A DNA stretch of 47,947 bases from Firm-08 sp045541535 (GTDB lineage: Bacteria; Bacillota; Clostridia; Oscillospirales; QAKW01): assembly GCA_045541535.1 (NCBI GenBank), contig JAZQJG010000069.1, forward strand, positions 1-47,947, in the 5' to 3' direction. The notes beneath the pieces were generated by a model. It made no database searches. It saw only the letters and a program-made list of their open reading frames with translations, and was not told where the DNA came from. A program made the position numbers and the translations under genes. Below are positions 14,857 to 23,098 of this stretch, in pieces; positions within the stretch are counted from its first letter, which is position 1, and every line of letters starts with the position of its first letter.

Positions 14857-17067
14857 TTACATTTCGTTTGACATCTCGTACAAACGGCCAAAATAGTTCT
14901 TCGTAAAGTTATACAGGATGGTGGCAACCTCAGCGCGGGTGGCGTTGCCCTTGGGCTTGAATACATAGTCACTTCCCTGCTTGATGCCGTTGATGATGCC
15001 GCCCTGCTGACAGGCAAGGACCGCGTTTTTGGCCCATTTGGCGATCTCGGCCTCATCCGCAAACTTCACCTTGGCAAAATCGGTGCGCAGACCTAAGCCC
15101 AACGTGCCAAGATATTTCTCCATGATCACGCAGATCTGCTCACGGGTGATATTGGCATCGGGCGCAAAGGTGGTGGCAGTGATGCCGCTGACAATGCCGG
15201 CCTCATTGGCCCATTTAACGTAGGCAGTATAATACTGGCCTTTCTTCACGTCTTTAAACTTGGTGGTCACGGTTTTATCCGCCGCAACGCCGGACAGACG
15301 GCCCAAGACGGTAACGAACATACCGCGAGTCATCTGATCGTTGGGAGAAAACTCGGTTTTGGAGGTACCGGCAAAAAGATTACTGTTGGCGGCAAAATTC
15401 ACCTCGTCGTAGAACCAATTCTTTTTCTTTACGTCGGTAAACCGCTTGTCGGCCGCTTTGGTGATCTTCAACTGCTCGGGTTGAGTTTGCTGTGTCAACA
15501 GGCATTTTTTACAGTACTGAATCATCATACCCGGATGGTTGGTGGTGGCAGTAAAACCGTAGATGGGTGCGAATTGATGCTCGTCGTTACAATCGGGCTT
15601 GGCATTTAAAACGTAGAAACGTCCCGTTAGTCCGCCCATAAGATCCGGCAACGTCATCGTCATAATCAACAAGCCTTCGCCTTTTGCCAAGGTATACGAT
15701 CCGTCCGGATTTTTTTGTCCCATTGCTTCCGCAACGGTGTAGGCCGTTTTCACTGCGCCGAAGAAATAGTCGCCGGCTTCGGGGGCCACGAATTCATACA
15801 ACACTAAGGAGTGTTCTACAGTAGACTGAAAACTGTAATAGCCGGTTTTGGTAAGCTTGGTGGGTTCCACCGCCGTCACCTTGCAGGTGGCGCGCAGTCC
15901 CGTATTGGTGGTGCCGGTAACCGTGACGGTTCCCACGTCATTCATTATGATCCGATCTCCGTTATCGCTGACAGTGGCAATGGTGGAGTCGCTGATCGTT
16001 AAGAGGACTTCGTTCCAATCCTTTTCGGAATGCAGCAAGGCGGGCACGAATTTGGGAGTCACACTCGATCCCACGTAGGTAATATACTCCGGTTGTTCAG
16101 CTTTAATGGCCGGCTCTGCTTGGGGCAGCACACCGACGATGGTATTCGCACTGAAGATCGTGCTCAGCACCGACGTGGTAATGTAATATACCTTTCCCTT
16201 TTCTGCTGCAAAGGTTACGGTATAATTATCGGTTTCGCCTGCGGAGCTTCCGATAAAATTAAAGGGGAATCCTTTTTCCCACACCGAAGCCCTCGTGATT
16301 CCGCAGTCGCGCATATAGAAAACGTAAACGCCGTCTGCCGGAGCGGTAAATTCGTAAGTGGAGTCCACCTCATTGAGCATTCCCGTGCGTTGCTCCTCCC
16401 CTATCTTGAGGGGAGTGGGAGGCAGAACCGTATACTCAACGTCGGCGGTCAGCCCACTGTCGGTGGTAACGGTGACGGTGGTGGTGCCGACACCCACGCA
16501 GATTCCGCCTTTGATTACGTTTTCATCGGAACTCTCGATCGTGTATTCTTCCCTTGCCGCATTTTCCGGAAAGAAAGTGACGTTCTCTTCAACAAAAGCG
16601 CCCAAATTGTTCTTTATTGTCTTTTTGCCGCCGAAAATTTCAATACCGGTGGCCGGCACCAACTTTTTCAGCACGACCTTCATCGAGCCGACGTCCCGAC
16701 CACTATACGTATCTGCGCGCAGAATATACTGGGTGCCCGCCGTCAATTCGGCCTCTACCCTGAAGTTTGCATATCCGCCCTCTTCATCGTCTTCTGCAAT
16801 GAGTGTTTCCCCTTGGTAGATAAAACCGTAAGTATCCAAGGGAGTTTGGTTTTCCATAACGTTCTCCCGAGAATAAAACAAATATACGGCAGTTTCGGCG
16901 GGGGTGAAGTAAAAGTCCACGTATTCCCCCGGATTTGCAATCACAACGTCCTTTATATCATCCACGGCAATGGTGTCCGACTGTGCGGCGCTTGCCGCAA
17001 AGGGCAGCATACTGCAGAGCATCACCAATACCATACACAACGTAAGGATTCTCCATTTTTTCTTCAT
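14857..17067 (-). CDS. Secreted surface protein, tandem paralogue, with three C-terminal SLH domains
   Basis: The 736-residue protein shares its signal peptide almost residue for residue with the downstream paralogue (12461-14677), and has the same plan: beta-rich, Ig-like middle (about 30-540) and an SLH triplet (about 542-600, 605-665, 670-730). The SLH starts read FTDVKKKNWFYDEV, FKDVKKGQYYTAYV and FADEAEIAKWAKNAV. The middles have diverged much more than the ends, as expected for surface proteins that keep export and anchoring parts while changing the exposed part. AAAGGAG precedes the ATG and a strong promoter lies at 17104-17133. No catalytic motif is visible, so an adhesive or structural role is an inference. 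Confidence 0.9.
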   Translation of the reverse strand: MKKKWRILTLCMVLVMLCSMLPFAASAAQSDTIAVDDIKDVVIANPGEYVDFYFTPAETAVYLFYSRENVMENQTPLDTYGFIYQGETLIAEDDEEGGYANFRVEAELTAGTQYILRADTYSGRDVGSMKVVLKKLVPATGIEIFGGKKTIKNNLGAFVEENVTFFPENAAREEYTIESSDENVIKGGICVGVGTTTVTVTTDSGLTADVEYTVLPPTPLKIGEEQRTGMLNEVDSTYEFTAPADGVYVFYMRDCGITRASVWEKGFPFNFIGSSAGETDNYTVTFAAEKGKVYYITTSVLSTIFSANTIVGVLPQAEPAIKAEQPEYITYVGSSVTPKFVPALLHSEKDWNEVLLTISDSTIATVSDNGDRIIMNDVGTVTVTGTTNTGLRATCKVTAVEPTKLTKTGYYSFQSTVEHSLVLYEFVAPEAGDYFFGAVKTAYTVAEAMGQKNPDGSYTLAKGEGLLIMTMTLPDLMGGLTGRFYVLNAKPDCNDEHQFAPIYGFTATTNHPGMMIQYCKKCLLTQQTQPEQLKITKAADKRFTDVKKKNWFYDEVNFAANSNLFAGTSKTEFSPNDQMTRGMFVTVLGRLSGVAADKTVTTKFKDVKKGQYYTAYVKWANEAGIVSGITATTFAPDANITREQICVIMEKYLGTLGLGLRTDFAKVKFADEAEIAKWAKNAVLACQQGGIINGIKQGSDYVFKPKGNATRAEVATILYNFTKNYFGRLYEMSNEM

Positions 17068-17103
17068 GCCTTTGTTCTCCTTTGCTAAATAGTTGGTAGT
17101 TTA

Positions 17104-17133
17104 ATTATAAACGTAATTAGTAATCATTGTCAA
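17104..17133 (-). promoter_or_regulatory. Sigma-A promoter for SLH paralogue 2
   Basis: On the minus strand, TTGACA (17133-17128) and TATAAT (17109-17104) are 18 bp apart, the same architecture as the paralogue's promoter. Confidence 0.85.
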
Positions 17134-17141
17134 TAATTTTT

Positions 17142-17179
17142 TCAAAAAATAACTCCGCGACAAAACTTGCCGCGGAGTC
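17142..17179 (-). terminator. Intrinsic terminator after glutaminase-family gene
   Basis: On the minus strand ACTCCGCG pairs with CGCGGAGT around a loop of about 11 nt, followed by TATTTTTTG. Confidence 0.88.
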
Positions 17180-17186
17180 AGATGCC

Positions 17187-19238
17187 TTAGAATTTTAAGA
17201 GATTGATAAACAGGCCGCCCTGCACCGTTCTGGCCTGGAAGCCGCGATGCACGGGAAGAGAGGTGAAATACCAATCGGTGAAGGGTACGCGATCCTCGGT
17301 TTCGGTGAGGAAGGCCACCATTTCTTTGCAAACCTGATCAAAATATTCTTTGTCGTCAAAGAGCATGGTGGACCACATCTGCCAGTCGCTCTTGGTGTAG
17401 TCGGAACGATTGTCCAAGGGAAGTCCGTAACCGTTGAATTTGGTCTTATAATAGGCCAACTCGGTATCGTAAACCTTCTGGGGGAAGAGACCCAGCCGGA
17501 AGATCTTATCCCATACCATATTGTATTTTACGCTCCAGGTGCCCTCCTGATCAAAGGCCAGGCGGTAGTGATCGCCGTTATCGGCGGCGGCCACCCATTT
17601 GGCGGCAAACTCTTCCGCCTTTTGCCGGTAGAAGGCGCCGTCCTTACCCACGGCCTTGCACATTTCGGCAAAGAGGGCCAGACCCACGATGCCCTTGACG
17701 GACAGGTTGCAGTTATGAGCCAGATGACCGGCAAAGTCGTCGGTGCAGAGCTGATTTTCGGGATCGTAATCCACCTTTACAAGATAATCGGCCCACTGCT
17801 TGAGGATATCAAAGTGCTTGATAAAATAGCTGTGATCCCGGCGCTTGGCGCACATAGTGGCAACGCAAATGAGCATATTGCCGCATTCTTCCACGGGCAT
17901 CTGTTTGGCCAGCGGGTCGGAATCCTTGGACTTAAAGCCATAGATCTGCTTGTTGGCCAAGGGGTACTGACCCACGTCGTGGGGCGCAAACTCATAGTCC
18001 CACAGGCCTTTTTCCACCAGCTTGAAGATGGGGTTGAGCATACCCTCCACCAGATCGGGGTTGTAAATCAGGAACAAGGGGATGGAGGGATAGGTCACGT
18101 CTACCGTGCCGATACAGCCGTTGGAATAGTTTTCCTTGGAGAAGAACTGGATCTCCCCATCGTGCCAAGTACATTTATGACCGGCGATGGTCTGACGGTA
18201 GGCGGCGCAGAGAATGTTTTTATAATCCTCGCCCAGGGCTGCCGCCTTTTGGCAGAGATCGGCGTCAAAGGCGTCGGCCTTTTCTTTCAGCAGATCGTGC
18301 TCGGCTACGGCTTTGGCGGCGATCTCGTCAAAGGTCTCGCCGTCCTTGCGCCAGTAGGCCTCGATATTCTCGCCGAAATACTGGATGGATTTCACGTCGT
18401 CATAGCCCACGCACAAAAATCCGCTTTCGCTGTCTGTAAGGGTGATCGCCTTGTCAGCGCAAAGCAGGGGATCGTTGTTCCAGATGGACATTTTGGCGCC
18501 GTCGGGAATGGGTTGGTTTGCCTCGGGGCGCAAACGCTCACCATTATTCTCTCTTCTGTAGGCGCCGGGATAGTCCATGGGAACGCCTACGGTGTACTTG
18601 CGGTCGCCCACGTAATCCTTGCGGATATTGTCACTTCTGCCGACAAAGTAATACTTCTCGGTTTCAAAGGTGGGGGCGATCAGATGGAGCGTACCCCATT
18701 CAATGCGGTGATCGTCGCCACTGCGGCGGAGCATCATATCAGTGCCCATAGAGGCGGTAACGGAATAATCGGTGCGACCCAGGGTTACCTCCTGATCGTA
18801 GGTATTCACCGCCAGCTCGGCGGCCACGTCAAAGAACAGTTTGATCTCGTGGGTTTGGCCGTCTACGGCTTTCAAGGTGTAATCAATATAGGAAATGGGA
18901 CGGCTCATCACCTTGAGATCGTCCATCAGTAAGGGCGTCATAAAGGACAGCTTGAGCTCCACACCCGCCGCCTCAAACACGTAATTGGTGGTCAGGGGCA
19001 AAATCTCCATACTCTTTTGCTCCATGGGCGGGAACTGGGGCTGATAACGGTTGCCGGACTGCATCTTACCCATAAAACGGTACAACTTGCCGTCAATGGC
19101 GATGGTACCACTCATATAGTGGCGTTGATTGGTCCAATGGTAGGTGGTATCATCATACAGACGATCGCTGTTGGACCAGACGCTGAAATAGGGATCAACG
19201 GCAATCAACGGGATTGCAGGGGCTCTGAATTTTTTCAT
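17187..19238 (-). CDS. Glutaminase A family protein (DUF4964/5127/4965/1793 architecture)
   Basis: The 683-residue protein begins with RAPAIPLIAVDPYFSVWS, typical of the DUF4964 lead, followed by a beta-rich DUF5127-like region (about 90-300) and a long alpha-helical region. The latter carries GCIGTVDVTYPSIPLF (about 371-386), APHDVGQYPLANKQ (about 420-433), MPVEECGNM (about 450) and TDDFAGHLAHN (about 500-511), all hallmarks of the DUF4965/DUF1793 part of fungal glutaminase A. There is no signal peptide, so it should be cytoplasmic. In fungi the family is credited with glutamine hydrolysis. For bacterial members the substrate is uncertain, and the barrel resembles glycoside hydrolases. GGAGGT lies 7 bp before the ATG. 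It is a single-gene unit. Confidence 0.8.
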   Translation of the reverse strand: MKKFRAPAIPLIAVDPYFSVWSNSDRLYDDTTYHWTNQRHYMSGTIAIDGKLYRFMGKMQSGNRYQPQFPPMEQKSMEILPLTTNYVFEAAGVELKLSFMTPLLMDDLKVMSRPISYIDYTLKAVDGQTHEIKLFFDVAAELAVNTYDQEVTLGRTDYSVTASMGTDMMLRRSGDDHRIEWGTLHLIAPTFETEKYYFVGRSDNIRKDYVGDRKYTVGVPMDYPGAYRRENNGERLRPEANQPIPDGAKMSIWNNDPLLCADKAITLTDSESGFLCVGYDDVKSIQYFGENIEAYWRKDGETFDEIAAKAVAEHDLLKEKADAFDADLCQKAAALGEDYKNILCAAYRQTIAGHKCTWHDGEIQFFSKENYSNGCIGTVDVTYPSIPLFLIYNPDLVEGMLNPIFKLVEKGLWDYEFAPHDVGQYPLANKQIYGFKSKDSDPLAKQMPVEECGNMLICVATMCAKRRDHSYFIKHFDILKQWADYLVKVDYDPENQLCTDDFAGHLAHNCNLSVKGIVGLALFAEMCKAVGKDGAFYRQKAEEFAAKWVAAADNGDHYRLAFDQEGTWSVKYNMVWDKIFRLGLFPQKVYDTELAYYKTKFNGYGLPLDNRSDYTKSDWQMWSTMLFDDKEYFDQVCKEMVAFLTETEDRVPFTDWYFTSLPVHRGFQARTVQGGLFINLLKF

Positions 19239-19325
19239 TGCGGTTACCTCCGTAATTTTTTACAATGTAATCTTATCACAGGCGGCGGGAAAATGCCATA
19301 CTTTTTGTAATTTTTCGGCTGTTTC

Positions 19326-19354
19326 TTGACATTTTCGGGTCGGGGTGTTAGAAT
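19326..19354 (+). promoter_or_regulatory. Sigma-A promoter for birA-proBAC operon
   Basis: TTGACA at 19326-19331 and TAGAAT at 19349-19354 have a 17-bp spacer. The leader to the birA start is about 117 nt. I see no T-box or terminator/antiterminator pair in it. Confidence 0.8.
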
Positions 19355-19477
19355 CACTTTATTATATAATATATAATACGGATCCATTACCTCCCCATTG
19401 TACTCAATCCGATGGAGAAAATAAATGTCCGTTTATCCTTTAGAATTGACCTTTTCTACTGTTTTAAGGAGCGCGCC

Positions 19478-20230
19478 ATGGAGCTTTATCAAGAGAAAAA
19501 TATTACCGTTCCCCACGGTTTTTTCCTGCGCGTGGTGGAAGAGACCGATTCCACCAACGTTCATCTGTTGCGACTGGCGGAGGAAGGGGCGCCCCACGGG
19601 CAGGTATTATTGGCCCGCAAGCAGACCGCCGGTAAAGGAAGTCGCGGCCGCAGTTTTTTCTCCCCCGAGGGAGGTATTTATCTTTCCCTACTGTTGCGGG
19701 ACGTTGCCACCGAGGCGTTACCGAAGCTGACCCCCATGGCGGCGGTGGCGGTGCTGGAGGCGCTGACCCCCTTTGCCGGCGCCCCCCTTGCCATCAAATG
19801 GGTCAACGACGTTTATCTGGCAAGCAAAAAGGTGTGCGGCATATTGTGCGAGACCGCCTTTACAGGGGAGCATCGTGCCACGGTGATCGGCATCGGCATC
19901 AACCTGTTGCCGCCGAAGGATGGCTTTCCCGAGGGTCTGCGTCATCCCGCCACTTCCCTGCTGGACGCCCCCGATCCTATGGCGGCGGAGCAGATCATCA
20001 GCGCCCTACTGCACCGTTTACAGCAGTTGTACCACGGGGGAGCCTATATGGAAAAATACAAAGCCCATTGCTGTACGCTGGGTAAGACCGTCACCCTGCA
20101 ACAGGGAGACAAAACCGTACGGGGAACGGCCGTGGACCTCACCCCCGACGGCGGGCTGATCCTACGTCAGGCCGACGGAATGCAAAGAATTTTTACCTCG
20201 GGAGAGGTTACGTCACAATTGGAGGAATAA
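19478..20230 (+). CDS. birA: Biotin--[acetyl-CoA-carboxylase] ligase, no HTH domain
   Basis: This 250-residue protein has the biotin protein ligase catalytic domain: DSTNVHLLRLAEEG (about 24-37), the biotinyl-AMP loop AGKGSRGRSFFSPEGG (about 50-65), LAIKWVNDVYLASKKVCGIL (about 105-124) and GIGINLL (near 141), followed by the small C-terminal SH3-like domain. It attaches biotin to carrier proteins such as BCCP. The N-terminal HTH of repressor-type BirA is missing, so it should not regulate biotin genes. I start at ATG 19478 because AAGGAG lies 7 bp upstream; an in-frame ATG at 19412 has no ribosome site. It is followed by proB after 3 bp, an unusual partner for the proline operon. Confidence 0.93.
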   Translation: MELYQEKNITVPHGFFLRVVEETDSTNVHLLRLAEEGAPHGQVLLARKQTAGKGSRGRSFFSPEGGIYLSLLLRDVATEALPKLTPMAAVAVLEALTPFAGAPLAIKWVNDVYLASKKVCGILCETAFTGEHRATVIGIGINLLPPKDGFPEGLRHPATSLLDAPDPMAAEQIISALLHRLQQLYHGGAYMEKYKAHCCTLGKTVTLQQGDKTVRGTAVDLTPDGGLILRQADGMQRIFTSGEVTSQLEE

Positions 20231-20233
20231 GAA

Positions 20234-21001
20234 ATGAGAATCGTCATTAAAATCGGCACCAGTACGCTGGCACATCCCACCGGACATCTGAACATCCGTC
20301 GGGTGGAGGAAATCTGCAAGGTGATCTCCGACATCAAAAACGCCGGTAACGAGGTCATTATGGTCTCCTCCGGCGCCATTGGTATGGGGGTGGGCAAGCT
20401 GGGACTGGCCACCCGTCCCACCGATATTCCCACCAAGCAGGCGGCCGCCGCCGTGGGCCAATGTGAACTGATGTATATTTACGACAAGCTGTTTGGCGAA
20501 TACAATCACACCGTGGGTCAGTTGCTGATTACCGGCGCCGACGTGGAGCACGAAGGCCGCCACCAAAACTTCAGCAACACCTTAAACCGTTTGCTTGAGA
20601 TGGGCGCCATTCCCATCATTAATGAAAACGATACCGTGGCCACCGAGGAAATCGTGATCGGTGACAACGATACCCTGGCCGCCATCGTGGCCGAAAGTGT
20701 GCAGGCAGATCTGCTGATCCTGCTCTCGGACATTCGGGGACTGTATACCGCCGATCCCCACAAGGATGAAACGGCTGAACTGATTCACTGTGTCAGAGAA
20801 GTAAGTGACGAGCTGTATGCGCTGGCCGGCGGCGGTGGCAAGCAGGGCACCGGCGGTATGGTGACCAAGCTGGATGCCGCCAAGATCTGTCTGGCCTGCG
20901 GCTGTGATATGATCATCACCGACGGCAGTGAGCCCACCTGTCTGTACGATATTATGGACGGTAAGGACGTGGGCACCCGATTTACTGCAAAGGAGAACTG
21001 A
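20234..21001 (+). CDS. proB: Glutamate 5-kinase, short form without PUA domain
   Basis: The 255-residue protein phosphorylates L-glutamate with ATP, the first step of proline synthesis. It is an amino-acid-kinase fold with IKIGTSTL at the N-terminus, VSSGAIGMGVGKLGL (about 45-59), NENDTVATEEI (about 134-144) and GTGGMVTKLDAAK (near 200). It lacks the C-terminal PUA domain of the ~370-residue form. The proA start lies 2 bp after its stop. In many species this enzyme is inhibited by proline. Confidence 0.95.
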   Translation: MRIVIKIGTSTLAHPTGHLNIRRVEEICKVISDIKNAGNEVIMVSSGAIGMGVGKLGLATRPTDIPTKQAAAAVGQCELMYIYDKLFGEYNHTVGQLLITGADVEHEGRHQNFSNTLNRLLEMGAIPIINENDTVATEEIVIGDNDTLAAIVAESVQADLLILLSDIRGLYTADPHKDETAELIHCVREVSDELYALAGGGGKQGTGGMVTKLDAAKICLACGCDMIITDGSEPTCLYDIMDGKDVGTRFTAKEN

Positions 21002-21003
21002 GT

Positions 21004-22245
21004 ATGCTTGCAATGTTACAACGGGCGGCGGCCGCCAAAACGGCCATCGCCACCCTGACCGAACAACAGAAGAACGAAGCGCTGTTTGCCATGGCAGACG
21101 CCCTGATGCAACACACCGACGCCATCCTCGCCGCAAACCTGCAGGATATGGAAAATGCCAAAGGCAAGATCAGCGAGGTAATGCTGGATCGCCTGATGCT
21201 CTCTGCCGCCCGGATTGAGGGAATGGCCGAGGGCATCCGTCAGGTAGCCGCCCTGCCCGATCCCGTGGGACGAGTGCTGGAAACCCACACCAGAGCAGAC
21301 GGCTTGATCATTGAAAAGACCGCCGTTCCCATGGGTGTGATCGCCATCATTTACGAGAGTCGGCCCAACGTAACCTCCGATGCCGCCGCCCTGGCGCTGA
21401 AAAGCGGCAACGTTTGCGTGTTGCGGGGCGGCAAGGAAGCCTTTTTATCCGCCAACGCCATCGTGGAGGCCCTGCGGGACGGTTTGCGCCACGTGGGGAT
21501 CACCGAGGATGCGGTGCATCTGGTGCAGGACATCACCAGAGAAAGCGCCAATCAACTGATGAAGGCAGACAAGTATGTGGATCTGCTGATCCCCAGAGGC
21601 GGTGCTGGCCTGATCAACGCCTGCGTACAAAACGCCACCGTTCCCTGCATTGCCACCGGCACCGGCATCTGCCATATTTACGTAGAAAAGAGCGCCGATG
21701 TGGAAATGGCCCTGCAGATCATTGAAAACGCCAAGACCAGCCGCCCCAGCGTGTGCAATGCCGCCGAGGTATTGCTGGTGGACAAAGCCGTTGCTCCCAC
21801 CCTGCTCCCCCTGTTACAACAGCGACTGGTGACAAAGCGCAAGGAAAACCCCGTGGAATTGCGTTTGGATGAAACGGCCGCCCGCTATATTACGGGCACG
21901 CCCGCAGGAGAACGGGACTTTGATACCGAATTTTTGGACTATATTCTGGCGGTAAAATGTGTGGAAGGTGTGGCAGAGGCTATCGCTCACATCGCCGCCC
22001 ATTCCACCGGTCACAGTGAGGCCATCCTATCCACCGATGCCGCCGCCATTGCCGCCTTTACGGCGGGAGTGGACAGCGCCGCCGTGTACGTCAACGCCTC
22101 CACCCGATTTACCGACGGCGGCGAATTCGGACTGGGCTGTGAAATGGGTATTTCCACCCAAAAGCTCCACGCCAGAGGCCCTATGGGGCTCAGGGAGCTG
22201 TGCACTTACAAATACATCGTCCGTGGCAACGGACAGATCAGATAG
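21004..22245 (+). CDS. proA: Gamma-glutamyl phosphate reductase
   Basis: The 413-residue enzyme reduces gamma-glutamyl phosphate with NADPH to glutamate semialdehyde, the second step of proline synthesis. It has the aldehyde-dehydrogenase-type fold: YESRPNVTSDAAALALKSGN (about 118-137), LRGGKEA, LLIPRGGAGL (about 196-205), and the catalytic Cys region in NAKTSRPSVCNAAEVLL (about 243-259), with TDGGEFGLG near the C-terminus. Its length is standard for the family. It lies between proB and proC with very short gaps, so the three enzymes are cotranscribed. Confidence 0.97.
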   Translation: MLAMLQRAAAAKTAIATLTEQQKNEALFAMADALMQHTDAILAANLQDMENAKGKISEVMLDRLMLSAARIEGMAEGIRQVAALPDPVGRVLETHTRADGLIIEKTAVPMGVIAIIYESRPNVTSDAAALALKSGNVCVLRGGKEAFLSANAIVEALRDGLRHVGITEDAVHLVQDITRESANQLMKADKYVDLLIPRGGAGLINACVQNATVPCIATGTGICHIYVEKSADVEMALQIIENAKTSRPSVCNAAEVLLVDKAVAPTLLPLLQQRLVTKRKENPVELRLDETAARYITGTPAGERDFDTEFLDYILAVKCVEGVAEAIAHIAAHSTGHSEAILSTDAAAIAAFTAGVDSAAVYVNASTRFTDGGEFGLGCEMGISTQKLHARGPMGLRELCTYKYIVRGNGQIR

Positions 22246-22255
22246 GAGATCCATT

Positions 22256-23044
22256 ATGAAATACGGATTTATTGGTTGCGGCAATATGGGCGGCGCCATC
22301 GCCAAGGCTCTGGCCCGCAACACCACCGACATCCTGCTGGCCGATCACGACCAAAATAAGGCCGAGGCGCTGGCAAAAGTCCTGGGTTGCAAGGTTGGCA
22401 GTAATGAAGAGGCGGCGGCCTGTGACCGCCTGTTTTTGGCCGTAAAGCCCCAGATGATGGGCGCTATGTTGGAAAAGATCCAACCTGTTTTGCAGGAGCG
22501 TCGCCCCTTGCTGATCACTATGGCGGCGGGACTTACCATGGCCCGCATTGAGGAAATGGCCGGCGGCAACCTGCCCGTCATCCGCATTATGCCCAACACC
22601 CCCGTTTCCGTAGGTAAAGGTATGATCCTTTACAGTTGCAACAAGCAGGTCACCCCTGCGATGGAGCAAAGCTTTGTCAGCGATCTGTCCTTTGCGGGAA
22701 TGCTGGACCCCATTGAAGAAAAGTTGATCGATGCCGGTTGTTCCCTGCAGGGCTGCGGTCCCGCCTATATGTACCTGTTTTTGGAAGCTCTGGCCGATGG
22801 CGCCGTGGCCTGCGGTCTGCCCCGTGACAAGGCGCTGACCTATGCCGCCGCCACCATGGCCGGCGCCGCCGAGTTGGCGCTGACCAGCGGCAAGCATCCC
22901 GGCCAGCTCAAGGACGAGGTATGCTCCCCCGGCGGTAGCACCATTATGGGTGTAAAGGCGCTGGAGGACGGCGGTCTGCGTGCCGCCGCCATCGCCGCCG
23001 TACAAGCCGCCTTTCAAAAGAACAAGGAACTTGGCAACAACTAA
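22256..23044 (+). CDS. proC: Pyrroline-5-carboxylate reductase
   Basis: The 262-residue enzyme reduces P5C to L-proline with NAD(P)H, completing the pathway encoded here. It starts with the Rossmann motif YGFIGCGNMGGAIAKAL, has LAVKPQ (about 60-65), IRIMPNTPVSVGKG (about 110-123), GCGPAYMYLFLEALADGA (near 168-185) and SPGGSTIMGVKALE (near 224). I chose ATG 22256 because AGGAG precedes it and the GxGxxG motif follows at once; the open frame extends upstream inside proA in another frame and has no meaning there. A strong terminator follows. Confidence 0.96.
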   Translation: MKYGFIGCGNMGGAIAKALARNTTDILLADHDQNKAEALAKVLGCKVGSNEEAAACDRLFLAVKPQMMGAMLEKIQPVLQERRPLLITMAAGLTMARIEEMAGGNLPVIRIMPNTPVSVGKGMILYSCNKQVTPAMEQSFVSDLSFAGMLDPIEEKLIDAGCSLQGCGPAYMYLFLEALADGAVACGLPRDKALTYAAATMAGAAELALTSGKHPGQLKDEVCSPGGSTIMGVKALEDGGLRAAAIAAVQAAFQKNKELGNN

Positions 23045-23056
23045 TGGATGCTGAAT

Positions 23057-23098
23057 TTAAAACGGTGTTTGTCCGAAAGGACAAACACCGTTTTTTTA
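23057..23098 (+). terminator. Terminator between convergent proC and lacZ
   Basis: A 15-bp stem around a GAAA tetraloop is followed by seven T. The T-run includes the stop codon of the minus-strand beta-galactosidase gene, so the hairpin may serve both. Confidence 0.93.

Noticed and set aside
17247..18932. Long plus-strand open frame opposite the glutaminase-family gene
   Set aside because: The minus-strand product has a full set of family motifs; the antisense frame has none.
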